Source: Chitinophagales bacterium
GTDB taxonomy: Bacteria; Bacteroidota; Bacteroidia; Chitinophagales; JADIYW01
Length of the DNA: 64,000 bases
Assembly (NCBI GenBank): GCA_023957245.1
Contig: JAMLHJ010000011.1
Coordinates: 1 to 64,000 of the forward strand
Direction: 5' to 3'
The notes below the pieces were generated by a model. The model was not told the origin of the DNA. It made no database searches and worked only from the letters and a program-made list of their open reading frames with translations. The stretch's first letter is position 1. Every line of letters begins with the position of its first letter. Position numbers and translations under genes: made by a program. Positions 26,342 to 35,608 of this stretch are shown here, in pieces.

Positions 26342-27955
26342 TCACTCTTTTCCATTCAATATCATATCAGCTCCTTTTTCTGCTATCATCACTGTAGGAG
26401 CGTGAATATTACTACTTGTAATTGTAGGCATAATAGATGAGTCTATCACTCTAAGATTTTGGATTCCATAAACTTTTAGTTCAGGGTCCACCACTGCCAT
26501 ATCATCTATACCCATCTTACATGAACCTGCAGTATGGTAAACAGTTTCGGCCTTTTCTAAAATAAATTTTCTTATTTCTTCATCAGATTGAACAGCTGAA
26601 CCTGGCACTTCTTCTTTTTCAAAATAAGGTTGAAATGCTGCTTGGCTAATAATTTTTCGAGCAATTTTCACACCATTGACCAAGGCATCTAGTTCCATTT
26701 CATCATCAAAATAATTAGCTTCAATACGTGGGTAGTCAAAAGGGTCTGCCGAATTGAGCAATACTCGCCCTCGACTTTTGGGGCGCATGTGGCAGACGTG
26801 AAGAACAAATCCCGATTGCATAGGTGTAAACATTCCTTCCCCATGAGGGCGCATTCTCAAAGATGCAAACTGCAATTGCAAATCTGGCACTTTCACTTCA
26901 GGGGAAGATTTAACATAGCCTCCAGCGTCTGTAGGTGTAAAAACATGATTGACATTGCGATAAAATTTGGACATAAACTTCACCATATAAGGCCAAGGTA
27001 GCGTAGTCAAAGATGAACCAGATTTGGCTTTACATCGAATAATAATATCCGGATGATCTTGAAGATTTTCTCCTACACCTTTCAAATCTTTTATCACAGG
27101 AATATTAAACTTATCTAACTCAGCTTTGGGACCAATACCTGAAAGTTTTAAAATCTGAGGGGAGCCTATAATTCCTGCACTCAAAATCACTTCTTTATTA
27201 GCTTCAAGTTTTACGATGTTGCGATTATTTTTCATGTCGAAATATTCCACACCATAAGCAGTAGCATCTTGAATAAGAATTTGTTTCACATGAGCATAAT
27301 TGATGACTTTCAGATTAGCCCTTCCTTGAGCAGGTTTTAAGAATGAAGTAGCAGAGTGGCATCTTTTACCTTCTGGTGTCTGATTAATTTGAAAAAAATC
27401 TACACCTTCATATTTTTCACCATTGATATCTTTATTTTGAGGAATTCCTGCTTGTACACTTGCTTCAATAAACGCATAACTCAATGGAAAATGAAAATTG
27501 GGGTCGATAACGTCCATAGTTCCTTTGTTGCTATGAAATTCATCTTCACCTCTATGTTGCAATTCAGATTTTTTAAAATACGGCAATACTGATTTAAAAT
27601 CCCATCCTTTATTTCCCAATTCTGCCCAATGGTCATAATCTGAAGAGTGCCCACGTGTATAAATCATTGCATTCATAGCACTAGAACCACCTAAAGTTTT
27701 CCCTCTGGGCCAATAAAATTTGCGACTACCTGTTTTTGCATTTCCTTCTGCATAATATTTCCAATTGTACTTGGAGCTATTCATCAGGAATAACATATTG
27801 ACAGGGTTGCAATTATGTATAAAATGTGTATCATCAGGAGGTCCAGCTTCCAATAAACAAACTGTATTTTGAGGATTTTCTGATAATCTATAGGCTAATA
27901 AACATCCAGCAGAACCTCCACCGATAATGATATAATCAAATTTCATTGACATCAA
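26342..27955 (-). CDS. GMC-family FAD-dependent oxidoreductase (choline dehydrogenase-like)
   Basis: The 537-residue flavoprotein has the dinucleotide fold YIIIGGGSAGCLLAYRLSE near the N-terminus, the GMC signature GKTLGGSSAMNAMIYTRG, and the second signature (GIIGSPQILKLSGIGP). The C-terminal active-site region contains VYHTAGSCKMG and NIHAPTVMIAEKGAD. It resembles choline/alcohol dehydrogenases; the substrate is not known. The most likely start is the ATG at 27946 (MKFDYIII); two further ATGs are just upstream. No partner genes for glycine-betaine synthesis are nearby. Confidence 0.92.
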   Translation of the reverse strand: MMSMKFDYIIIGGGSAGCLLAYRLSENPQNTVCLLEAGPPDDTHFIHNCNPVNMLFLMNSSKYNWKYYAEGNAKTGSRKFYWPRGKTLGGSSAMNAMIYTRGHSSDYDHWAELGNKGWDFKSVLPYFKKSELQHRGEDEFHSNKGTMDVIDPNFHFPLSYAFIEASVQAGIPQNKDINGEKYEGVDFFQINQTPEGKRCHSATSFLKPAQGRANLKVINYAHVKQILIQDATAYGVEYFDMKNNRNIVKLEANKEVILSAGIIGSPQILKLSGIGPKAELDKFNIPVIKDLKGVGENLQDHPDIIIRCKAKSGSSLTTLPWPYMVKFMSKFYRNVNHVFTPTDAGGYVKSSPEVKVPDLQLQFASLRMRPHGEGMFTPMQSGFVLHVCHMRPKSRGRVLLNSADPFDYPRIEANYFDDEMELDALVNGVKIARKIISQAAFQPYFEKEEVPGSAVQSDEEIRKFILEKAETVYHTAGSCKMGIDDMAVVDPELKVYGIQNLRVIDSSIMPTITSSNIHAPTVMIAEKGADMILNGKE

Positions 27956-28049
27956 TTTTCTAATTGTAACAAATTAGAGAATATTTTTCTTTAGAAGGAA
28001 AATTATAGAATAAAATGTATCGATTGTAATTTTTAAGAGATGCTCTTAG

Positions 28050-29174
28050 CTAAAACTGGTACCAATTCCATTTCACTTTACCGTCTGATCTAAATTCTAA
28101 TGCAGGGAAAGGCACTTTAAGAATATTAATCAATTCGAGGAAAGTTTTCAATGCGGGTTTATTTGTAGGAATTTTGGAAAAATCTATATCCCAAGAAACA
28201 TAATATTGTCTGACTCTAGCAATATCTGTCCCAACAAAATCTCTAGGTGATATAATCTCATCAGGAGGACACTCTCCTACTTCTTTATCCCTATTGGCGC
28301 ACCATTCATTCTCAAATCCTCCATACATACCCGTTCCGCCATATCCCAATGAAACGCTCAGCCATTTGGGAAATTTACTTTGAGGTTTATTGATGAAAGC
28401 ACCTGGGCTGACATTGAGCCAAAAGGTCATAGCATTATAATCTTTCAATATCAACTCTCCCAGAGTAGTTCCATATAGATGGTCGGTACGCTCTCTTAAA
28501 GCTTGAGGATATTTTTCAGGTGTTGCTGAAATTTTAATATTAAACTTCTGGTCTTGCCACAAATATTGTTGCACTCCAAAAATCAAAGAACCAGCAAAAT
28601 TTGCCGCCATATCTCCCATGGAAAAACCCCATTTCTTTGAAAATCCATCATGAACTTCAATTGACAATTGCCACATATTACCTATCAACATACCGACCCA
28701 AGGCGCATGTTTGGGAGGTACACCTGCCCAACGATATAGATTGTGTCCCCATCGAGAAAGAAAATAGGCATTAAAAGTGTGTGCAGCTTTATCCATTTGA
28801 AGCCACTCGCCATTATCATTGAATAAATGAAATTTTTCTCTATCATATTTTGAATACCAAGCAGAGCTCCACCATGTATTTGTACCAGCATAAATTGTTC
28901 CTATACTCAGACTTAAAGTGAGCAATCGTGACAAATTGGGCTCTTTGGAATTTTCAAAAAATTTATACGGTTGGATAAATTTCACTCTTTCCTTAGGCAC
29001 ATTACTAGAAATAGAAACAGATGTATCTAAATCCGATTTAACCTCAACAACAGATTCAATCAAAGAAGAATCTATTGATTCAATTCCCAAAGTATCATTG
29101 GCTTGTAATACTTCCTGAGCATGAATTGTAGCCCAATTAGTAAAGCAAAAAATGATAATTAAGGCAATTCTCAT
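28050..29174 (-). CDS. DUF2279 family (YfiM-like) membrane-associated protein
   Basis: This 374-residue protein has a signal peptide (to about IHAQ, residue 19), a low-complexity serine/valine-rich segment and the DUF2279 core (about 85-250) with QMDKAAHTFNAYFLSRWG, hydrophobic helices and IEVHDGFSKKWGFSMGDMAANF. The C-terminal part has beta strands. The family is common in the phylum and has no assigned function; the conserved His/Asp residues in membrane-proximal helices are notable. Its start overlaps the phosphohexomutase stop by 4 bases (ATGA). Confidence 0.8.
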   Translation of the reverse strand: MRIALIIIFCFTNWATIHAQEVLQANDTLGIESIDSSLIESVVEVKSDLDTSVSISSNVPKERVKFIQPYKFFENSKEPNLSRLLTLSLSIGTIYAGTNTWWSSAWYSKYDREKFHLFNDNGEWLQMDKAAHTFNAYFLSRWGHNLYRWAGVPPKHAPWVGMLIGNMWQLSIEVHDGFSKKWGFSMGDMAANFAGSLIFGVQQYLWQDQKFNIKISATPEKYPQALRERTDHLYGTTLGELILKDYNAMTFWLNVSPGAFINKPQSKFPKWLSVSLGYGGTGMYGGFENEWCANRDKEVGECPPDEIISPRDFVGTDIARVRQYYVSWDIDFSKIPTNKPALKTFLELINILKVPFPALEFRSDGKVKWNWYQF

Positions 29175-30580
29175 TGTTGTAATAAAATCTCTTTGACAGT
29201 ATCTAAAATTTTAAACACTTCTTCCTGTGTATTGCTCTCAGAATATACTCTCAATACAGGCTCAGTTCCCGAAGCTCTTATCATCACCCAGCTATTCTCA
29301 TCCAGATGATATTTCCATCCATCAATATCTTCTACTTCTTGAACATTATATGTGCCAAAAGAATCAAATCCCTCTGACTTACATTTTCCGACAATTCTTT
29401 GTTTCAAATCTTCAGTGATATGTAAGTCATATCTTTCAAAAGCAAAGCTTCCAACAATATCATAGATTTCATTAATCAATTCATCAATTGACTTGCCTGT
29501 AATAGCCATAAACTCCATTAAGACCAATGCATTCCACACGCCATCTCTCTCTGGAATATGCCCTTTTACAGCGATGCCTCCAGATTCTTCTCCTCCGACT
29601 AATACATCTTCTGCAACCATGATATCACAGATATATTTGAATCCGACTGGTGTCACTTGATAAGAAAGTCCATATTTCTCACATAGTTTTTTAATTCTAT
29701 TCGATACAGTAAATGACACGACAACTTTACCGTCCATTCCCTTATACTTATGAAGATAATGTATCAAAAGCAACAATATATGATGAGAATCTACAAAGCG
29801 TCCCTTGCTATCATAAACTCCGATACGGTCAGCATCTCCGTCATTGGCAAAACCAAATTCAATATCTGAGGACTGAGCAATAAGGTCGGAAAATTCTAAG
29901 AGATTTTTGTGTAGAGGTTCAGGTGCTGTCCCTTTAAAACCAGGATTATCTTCACAATGCAGCTTAACAATATCTGGCAATATTCTCGGTACTATCTTTT
30001 GTCCAGCACCATACATAGCATCATAAGCAAATACCAATCCTGAATGACTAATTTTCTCTATATCAAAATTTTTAAGGACATGCTCATAGTACAAATTCTC
30101 CATATTGACCAACTCAATCTTTCCTTCTTGAATTAAAGTATCAATATTGGTATTAGGAACAGATACTTTATCTTCTATGAGTAATTCAACTTCGGCAATG
30201 TGCTTAGGTGAAGTTGGCCCACCGTAATTTGATTTTAATTTATATCCATTATAGGAAGGAGGATTGTGGCTTGCTGTAATCACAATTCCCAATCCTGTCT
30301 GAAATTGATGACATGCCAAAGATAACATTGGAGTAGAAATCATGCCATCAGCCATATATACTTTTATACCTTGTTCGACTAATACTTGAGCTGCAGCCTC
30401 GGTGAAAAGTTGACCTCCAAATCTTGCATCATGACCAATTACGACAGACAAAGGATAATGATTATTTTTTAACCACTGTGCAGATGCTTTAGCTACTCTA
30501 GCAACATTATCGGTAGTAAACTCTTTGCCAATAATAGCTCTCCATCCATCTGTTCCAAATTTTATTTGCATATATTCCAA
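29171..30580 (-). CDS. phosphoglucomutase/phosphomannomutase family protein
   Basis: The 469-residue alpha-D-phosphohexomutase has the active-site serine loop TASHNPPSYNGYK, metal loop NDGDADR, sugar-binding loop GGEESGG and the phosphate-binding loop RASGTEP near the C-terminus. It interconverts 1- and 6-phosphosugars; whether glucose, mannose or glucosamine is preferred cannot be said. A short N-terminal MEY before MQIKFGTDGWR means either ATG is possible. It overlaps the DUF2279 gene and is divergent from pcm. Confidence 0.92.
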   Translation of the reverse strand: MEYMQIKFGTDGWRAIIGKEFTTDNVARVAKASAQWLKNNHYPLSVVIGHDARFGGQLFTEAAAQVLVEQGIKVYMADGMISTPMLSLACHQFQTGLGIVITASHNPPSYNGYKLKSNYGGPTSPKHIAEVELLIEDKVSVPNTNIDTLIQEGKIELVNMENLYYEHVLKNFDIEKISHSGLVFAYDAMYGAGQKIVPRILPDIVKLHCEDNPGFKGTAPEPLHKNLLEFSDLIAQSSDIEFGFANDGDADRIGVYDSKGRFVDSHHILLLLIHYLHKYKGMDGKVVVSFTVSNRIKKLCEKYGLSYQVTPVGFKYICDIMVAEDVLVGGEESGGIAVKGHIPERDGVWNALVLMEFMAITGKSIDELINEIYDIVGSFAFERYDLHITEDLKQRIVGKCKSEGFDSFGTYNVQEVEDIDGWKYHLDENSWVMIRASGTEPVLRVYSESNTQEEVFKILDTVKEILLQQ

Positions 30581-30666
30581 TTATTAAATCATTGATATCT
30601 CAATACAACACAAATCTGTGGATAAAAATTTTAAAAAAAGAATTTAGTTTTGATGATTTTCGTCCT

Positions 30667-31320
30667 ATGGAAGAATCTCATCGTCATTATGGGTTAAGAC
30701 GTAAATTGGTCAATCTTTTAAAAACAAAAGGTATTAACAATTCGGATGTTCTTAATGCTATTGGGAAAGTACCTAGGCATGCTTTTTTAGATAAGGCATT
30801 CTTAGAGTTTGCTTATGAAGACAGAGCTTTCCCTATTGGTGAAGGTCAAACAATTTCTCACCCATATACTGTCGCTTATCAAACTCAGTTATTAGATATC
30901 CAAGCAGGTGATAGAATTTTAGAAATAGGTACAGGTTCGGGGTATCAGGCAGCCGTCCTAGCAGAAATGGGAGCGCAAGTATATAGCATAGAGCGTATCA
31001 AAAAATTATACGATCGAACTAAGCCCATTTTGAAAAGTTTGAATTATAGAAAAATAATGTGTTTTTATGGTGATGGTTTTTTAGGGCTTCCTGATTTAGC
31101 ACCTTTTGACAAAATCATTATTACAGCAGCAGCACCAGAAATCCCTGAAACTATATTGAAACAGCTCAAAATTGGTGGAGTTATCATTATCCCTTATGGT
31201 GAAGGAGAAAAACAACTGATGCTAAGAATTACACGTACTGAAGAATATCACTTTGAACAAGAAACTTTAGACACATTCAGCTTTGTTCCTATGCTGAAAG
31301 GAAAAGAGGAAAAAAGATAA
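30667..31320 (+). CDS. pcm: protein-L-isoaspartate O-methyltransferase
   Basis: I start at ATG 30667 (MEESHRHYGLRRKLV), which matches the family N-terminus; the frame is open 25 codons further up but looks unlike the family. The 217-residue enzyme has the SAM-binding motif LEIGTGSGYQAAVLAEMG and the VPRHAFLD and ISHPYTVAYQTQ motifs. It methylates isoaspartyl residues for repair of aged proteins. It is divergent from the phosphohexomutase gene with 86 bases between starts. Confidence 0.93.
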   Translation: MEESHRHYGLRRKLVNLLKTKGINNSDVLNAIGKVPRHAFLDKAFLEFAYEDRAFPIGEGQTISHPYTVAYQTQLLDIQAGDRILEIGTGSGYQAAVLAEMGAQVYSIERIKKLYDRTKPILKSLNYRKIMCFYGDGFLGLPDLAPFDKIIITAAAPEIPETILKQLKIGGVIIIPYGEGEKQLMLRITRTEEYHFEQETLDTFSFVPMLKGKEEKR

Positions 31321-31355
31321 AATAATTAGATTCTGTATAATTTATAGTTTTTGCT

Positions 31356-31363
31356 TACGTTTG
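31356..31363 (+). promoter_or_regulatory. -7 promoter box TACGTTTG before lipoprotein gene
   Basis: An exact match to TAnnTTTG lies 24 bases before ATG 31387. Its position shows that an upstream ATG at 31351 cannot be the real start. Confidence 0.45.
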
Positions 31364-31386
31364 TAAGTCTAAAGCATATCTTAATT

Positions 31387-31971
31387 ATGAAGTGGTTGAA
31401 ATATTTTTTGATTCTTACAGTTTTAACATCTAGTTTTATTTCATGTAGAAAAGGTCCAGAAGATCCTTTATTATCTTTAACAACAAGAAAAAATAGAATA
31501 TCAAAAAACTGGCAGGCGTATTCTTATAAAATAGATGGAGCTGAGCTTATTCAAGGTTACCAAACTCAAGAATATAATATTACAGGATGTGGTAAGCAAA
31601 TTGTCAAATCATCGGTTAAAAAAGATATCATGTTAAGTTTATCAAAAAATGGGGATTATAGTGATTCTTACTTAACGATTACTGTTGATACGTCCAGTAT
31701 TGCGAGTGCAGATGAAAGTTGCGATGTGTACAATTATATCAATACAGATACTGATTCAAAAACACATACTGGGATATGGAATTTTGCAGGAGGGACAAAC
31801 AACACTTCTAGTAGAGAACAACTTTTGATTTATCAAGAAGAGACAAAAGAAGGTGTTTTGTGGGACATCATCAGATTAGCGAGTGATGAATTGAAGTTAC
31901 AAAGAAAATATATTATACCTGGCGCATCTTCATTTACAACCGAAGAAATCGCTTTGAAACCAGCAAAATAA
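31387..31971 (+). CDS. lipocalin-like lipoprotein
   Basis: Starting at ATG 31387, the 194-residue product has a lipoprotein signal peptide with lipobox FISC. The mature protein begins RKGPEDPLLSL, a start I associate with small Bacteroidota lipoproteins with a lipocalin-like beta barrel, and the strand pattern (KNWQAYSY..., DIMLSLSKNGDYS..., GIWNFAGG) fits that fold. The ligand is unknown. A strong palindromic terminator follows directly. Confidence 0.65.
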   Translation: MKWLKYFLILTVLTSSFISCRKGPEDPLLSLTTRKNRISKNWQAYSYKIDGAELIQGYQTQEYNITGCGKQIVKSSVKKDIMLSLSKNGDYSDSYLTITVDTSSIASADESCDVYNYINTDTDSKTHTGIWNFAGGTNNTSSREQLLIYQEETKEGVLWDIIRLASDELKLQRKYIIPGASSFTTEEIALKPAK

Positions 31972-31998
31972 AAAAAGGGGCAAATTTGCCCCTTTTTT
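31971..31998. terminator. bidirectional terminator, perfect 28-base palindrome
   Basis: The 14-base halves A6-GGGGCAAA and TTTGCCCC-T6 are exact reverse complements. The element lies between the convergent lipocalin-like gene and lipA and can serve both strands. Confidence 0.9.
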
Positions 31999-32010
31999 AT
32001 TTTCTATATT

Positions 32011-32877
32011 TTAAAACACATGTTTTTCAGCATGATAGGAAGACCTGACCAAAGGACCACTTTCCACATATTTAAAACCACGCTGTAATCCAATCTCCTT
32101 ATATCGTTTGAATTCATCAGGATGTACATATCTATCTACACCAAGGTGCATTTTAGTGGGTTGTAGATATTGTCCCAATGTCAAAACATCGACACCAACT
32201 TCCAACAAATCTTCCATTGCTTCATAGACTTCATCTTCAGTTTCACCACAACCTAGCATAATGCCCGTCTTCGTCCTTTTACCGTATTCTTTAATTCTAC
32301 GCAATTCTTCTAAACTTCTTTCATACTTGGCTTGAATACGGACTTTTCTATAAAGTCTTTTTACAGTTTCCATATTATGACTCACCACCTCTTGACCTGC
32401 AGAAATCATTAGTTCCAAGGCATCCCAATCTGCTCTGACATCAGGAATGAGCGTTTCAATTGTAGTATTAGGGCATGCTTCTTTAATAGCAACAATTGTA
32501 TTATGCCAAATTCTTGCTCCTTTATCTGGAAGTTCATCTCTATTTACAGATGTTATCACAGCATGCTTCACTCCCATTTTACGAATAGCTTCAGCAACAC
32601 GTGCTGGTTCCTCTTCATCCAATTCTTGTGGTCGTCCGGTAGCTACTGCACAAAACGAACACGATCGAGTACATACATTTCCCAATATCATAAAAGTAGC
32701 AGTGCCTGCTCCCCAGCATTCGCCCATATTAGGACAATTGCCACTCTGACATATCGTATGTAATTTGTGCGTATCTACAATAGATTTCACTTTTCTATAC
32801 TCTTCTCCAATAGGAATTTTCACTTTCAACCATTCAGGTTTTCTATTGGCAGATTTACCTGTAATATCAACTTCCAT
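32011..32877 (-). CDS. lipA: lipoyl synthase
   Basis: This 288-residue radical-SAM enzyme has the auxiliary cluster cysteines in [13 protein letters not shown] and the radical-SAM motif CTRSCSFC. The C-terminal [11 protein letters not shown] carries the conserved serine that ligates the auxiliary cluster. It inserts two sulfurs into octanoyl groups on lipoate-dependent enzymes. Length matches the family. It follows the hypothetical barrel gene by only 3 bases, so the genes from 34147 down to 32011 may form one minus-strand transcript. Confidence 0.96.
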   Translation of the reverse strand: MEVDITGKSANRKPEWLKVKIPIGEEYRKVKSIVDTHKLHTICQSGNCPNMGECWGAGTATFMILGNVCTRSCSFCAVATGRPQELDEEEPARVAEAIRKMGVKHAVITSVNRDELPDKGARIWHNTIVAIKEACPNTTIETLIPDVRADWDALELMISAGQEVVSHNMETVKRLYRKVRIQAKYERSLEELRRIKEYGKRTKTGIMLGCGETEDEVYEAMEDLLEVGVDVLTLGQYLQPTKMHLGVDRYVHPDEFKRYKEIGLQRGFKYVESGPLVRSSYHAEKHVF

Positions 32878-32880
32878 TTT

Positions 32881-33666
32881 CTACTTCTTTTTACCTAAAC
32901 TAACTCCTAAATAAGCGTTTAGAAACAAAAATTTATTTTTTTCAGTGACCATTATTGGCACTTTACCGATATAAGCATCTGCGCTCAGCCCAATATCTAC
33001 CGCTTTAATCATCTTATCATTGCTCGACCAATCAAATTCCATCCCTGTTTTAAAATGCAATCCTGGACGAAATTTCAATTTCCATCCAACACCAAATCCT
33101 GCACCTCCAATAATATAGTCATAATCTGTGAATTTATTATTCAATTGTGCATCATAACCTACTACTTCATAATAAGTACATCCATCATCACCACAGACAC
33201 GCAAAAAATAAGGTTTCAAAACACCCAATGATACACCTCCAGCATAATAATAGTTAATCATTACTCCATTTCTTTTGGCTTTTTCCGCCAATAAAAATTT
33301 CTGACCCATTGCAGCATGAATAGATAATAAGGTATTCTGCTTCCCATACTCAAATGGTTTAATACCATTATTATTGAACCAACCTGAATATGGATCTTTA
33401 TTTTGCTTGACTTGCTTAGGATGTTTGTATAAGCCTAAATCAAATTGATAAATTGTTTTTTTGAAATAATTTTTGCTCTTAGAATATTCTGCTCCCATTT
33501 GCCATCCATCACTTCTCAATTTGAAATTACCAGACCACGAGCTTGTATAAACCAACTCTTTGCCAGCACTCTTATTCCATTTGGAAGAAGGTGTTTGTTC
33601 CTGAGCATTGAGATATAAAGCTGTCAGAACGAAAAGAAATATGGATATTAATGGTTTTAGTTTCAT
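32881..33666 (-). CDS. outer-membrane hypothetical protein
   Basis: The 261-residue protein has a signal peptide ending at LNAQ (residue 21) and a beta-rich mature part with many aromatic residues (GGAGFGVGWKLKFRPGLHFKTG). It ends in LGVSLGKKK. It looks like an outer-membrane barrel or a periplasmic beta protein; no family is recognised. It lies between ytxJ (18 bases upstream) and lipA (3 bases downstream). Confidence 0.6.
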   Translation of the reverse strand: MKLKPLISIFLFVLTALYLNAQEQTPSSKWNKSAGKELVYTSSWSGNFKLRSDGWQMGAEYSKSKNYFKKTIYQFDLGLYKHPKQVKQNKDPYSGWFNNNGIKPFEYGKQNTLLSIHAAMGQKFLLAEKAKRNGVMINYYYAGGVSLGVLKPYFLRVCGDDGCTYYEVVGYDAQLNNKFTDYDYIIGGAGFGVGWKLKFRPGLHFKTGMEFDWSSNDKMIKAVDIGLSADAYIGKVPIMVTEKNKFLFLNAYLGVSLGKKK

Positions 33667-33684
33667 GCTATCCCGATTAAAAAA

Positions 33685-34008
33685 TCAATTCATTTGAGCT
33701 ATTATTTCTTTGGCATCAATTGCTGTATGGGCTGCATTATAAGTAGCTGAACCATCTTTATACACAATAACTTGAGGCGATTCGTGAATCACTCCACTTT
33801 CTGCAGCTATCCAATTTGACAATGCTCTATGCGCTAATAAATCTATATAATAAACTGGAATCTCTGATTGCCATTCCCTTTCCAATCTATTTTTGACCAT
33901 AGAGCTGATAGAGCATCTTGTGCTATGTTTAAAAACAACAAAAGTAGCCTTGGAGTCTATCAACTCTTTCAGCTGACTTTCATCGCTAACATTTATCCAA
34001 TTCAACAT
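33685..34008 (-). CDS. ytxJ: YtxJ-like monothiol bacilliredoxin
   Basis: The 107-residue thioredoxin-fold protein contains the family motif FKHSTRCSISSM, in which a single cysteine replaces the usual CxxC. The cis-proline region reads HESPQVIVYKDG. YtxJ proteins are predicted to remove bacillithiol from mixed disulfides and occur in bacillithiol-making Firmicutes and Bacteroidota; no bacillithiol synthesis gene is present in this window. A 44-codon lipoprotein gene lies 4 bases upstream. Confidence 0.85.
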   Translation of the reverse strand: MLNWINVSDESQLKELIDSKATFVVFKHSTRCSISSMVKNRLEREWQSEIPVYYIDLLAHRALSNWIAAESGVIHESPQVIVYKDGSATYNAAHTAIDAKEIIAQMN

Positions 34009-34012
34009 GATA

Positions 34013-34147
34013 TTATTTTGATGCTACCAATTCTTGTCCTTGATGAGCATGACTAAAAGTAGGACATCCCACATTTTTCTTACTACAACTTACAGATGCT
34101 AAAAATGTCACAGCTAAAACTGCTACAAATAATTTTCTTTTGAACAT
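34013..34147 (-). CDS. 44-residue putative lipoprotein
   Basis: This frame starts at ATG 34147 and ends 4 bases before ytxJ. It has a basic start (MFKRK), a hydrophobic stretch and a lipobox-like ASVSC (Cys21). The mature peptide is only 24 residues long and contains KKNVGCPTFSHAH, with one more cysteine and two histidines. The signal-peptide architecture and tight spacing make it a likely real gene in the ytxJ operon. The function is unknown; the Cys/His residues could bind metal or a thiol. Confidence 0.6.
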   Translation of the reverse strand: MFKRKLFVAVLAVTFLASVSCSKKNVGCPTFSHAHQGQELVASK

Positions 34148-34199
34148 AATTTCTCTTTTTATGATTAATAATGTAAAACTAATAAATATCTTGTGTTCT

Positions 34200-35555
34200 A
34201 TGACAGTTAAAAATTATCATTTTATTGCAATAGGTGGTGCAGTGATGCATCAATTGGCTTTACACCTGCATAATCAAGGATATCATATTACTGGTTCTGA
34301 TGATGCTATTTTTAATCCGGCATACGACAATCTCAATCAACATGGCATTTTACCTGATAAAATGGGTTGGTTTCCTGAAAGAATTCATCCCCATTTAGAT
34401 GCTGTCATTTTGGGTATGCATGCACAAAAAGATAATCCAGAATTAATTCGAGCACAAGAATTAGGTATAAAAATTTATTCTTTTCCAGAATTTATTTACG
34501 AGCAATCAAAAGATAAAAAAAGAATTGTCATTGCAGGTAGTCATGGAAAAACAACAACAACTTCAATGATTATGCATGTCTTAAAATCTTTAAACAAAGA
34601 TTTTGATTATTTAGTAGGTGCACAAATAGAAGGATTTGATTACGTAGTCAAAACATCACTTGATGCTCCATATATTATTATTGAAGGAGATGAGTATCTT
34701 ACTTCGCCGTTAGATTTGAGGTCAAAATTCTTACATTACCATCCTCATATAGCAGTCATCACAGGCATAGCTTGGGATCATATAAATGTATTTCCAACAT
34801 TTCCAGAATATGTAGAAACATTCAGAAAATTCTTTCATCTTATCAAGGATAAAATTTTCTACTATTATAAAGATGAGGAATTAAAAACACTTGCAACAGA
34901 AAGTGGTATTACATCTGCATTGGCATACCAACCACTTCCTTCTCATTTAAAAGGAGATGATGTATTTGTCACTTATGAAAACCATGAATATCCTGTTCAA
35001 ATTTTTGGCGAACATAATATGGCTAATATGAGCGCAGCATTGAATGTATGTAGAGAATTGGGTATTACGGCAGAAGATTTCTTTCAACAAATCTATCATT
35101 TTAAAGGTGCTGCCAAAAGATTAGAATTGCTTTATGACAATCCTGAAAACAAAGTCACTGTATATAAAGATTTTGCACATGCTCCTTCAAAGGTAAGAGC
35201 TACTGTTGATGCTATTAAAAATAGATATCCTGAAAGGAAATTAATATTGGCATTGGAATTACACACTTATAGTAGTTTACAAAAAGATTTTATAGCACAA
35301 TACCACAATTCATTAGATGCTGGAGATGTGGCTTGTATCTATGTGGACAATGAGGCTCTGAAATTAAAAAAGAAAGATGCTATTGAATCTCAATGGCTAA
35401 AAGAGCAATTTGGTAGAGAAGATATATTTATCCCTTCCAATCCTGACGAAATTGAATCATGGGTAAAAAATCAGATTGAAGATAACTCTGTAATATTGCT
35501 AATGAGTTCAGGGCATTGGGGAGGTTTGGACTTGAAAAGACTATATTCTTTATAG
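34200..35555 (+). CDS. mpl: Mur ligase family, Mpl-like murein peptide ligase
   Basis: Starting at ATG 34200 (MTVKNYHFIAIGG), the 451-residue protein has the Mur N-terminal Rossmann domain (IAIGGAVMHQLALHL), the ATP loop GSHGKTTTT, EGDEYLTS and a C-terminal ligase domain with DFAHAPSKV. The shape is that of Mpl, which joins recycled tripeptide to UDP-MurNAc. The N-terminal glycine loop is less regular than in MurC, supporting Mpl. It is divergent from the small-lipoprotein/ytxJ operon. Confidence 0.88.
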   Translation: MTVKNYHFIAIGGAVMHQLALHLHNQGYHITGSDDAIFNPAYDNLNQHGILPDKMGWFPERIHPHLDAVILGMHAQKDNPELIRAQELGIKIYSFPEFIYEQSKDKKRIVIAGSHGKTTTTSMIMHVLKSLNKDFDYLVGAQIEGFDYVVKTSLDAPYIIIEGDEYLTSPLDLRSKFLHYHPHIAVITGIAWDHINVFPTFPEYVETFRKFFHLIKDKIFYYYKDEELKTLATESGITSALAYQPLPSHLKGDDVFVTYENHEYPVQIFGEHNMANMSAALNVCRELGITAEDFFQQIYHFKGAAKRLELLYDNPENKVTVYKDFAHAPSKVRATVDAIKNRYPERKLILALELHTYSSLQKDFIAQYHNSLDAGDVACIYVDNEALKLKKKDAIESQWLKEQFGREDIFIPSNPDEIESWVKNQIEDNSVILLMSSGHWGGLDLKRLYSL

Positions 35556-35608
35556 ATTTAATTTGTTTTAACAATACACTAAATGATTTTTTATTTTCTT
35601 TGTAGTGA

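Noticed and set aside
31351..31386. Upstream ATG of the lipocalin-like gene as the real start
   Set aside because: The -7 promoter box is at 31356-31363, and the lipoprotein signal begins at ATG 31387.
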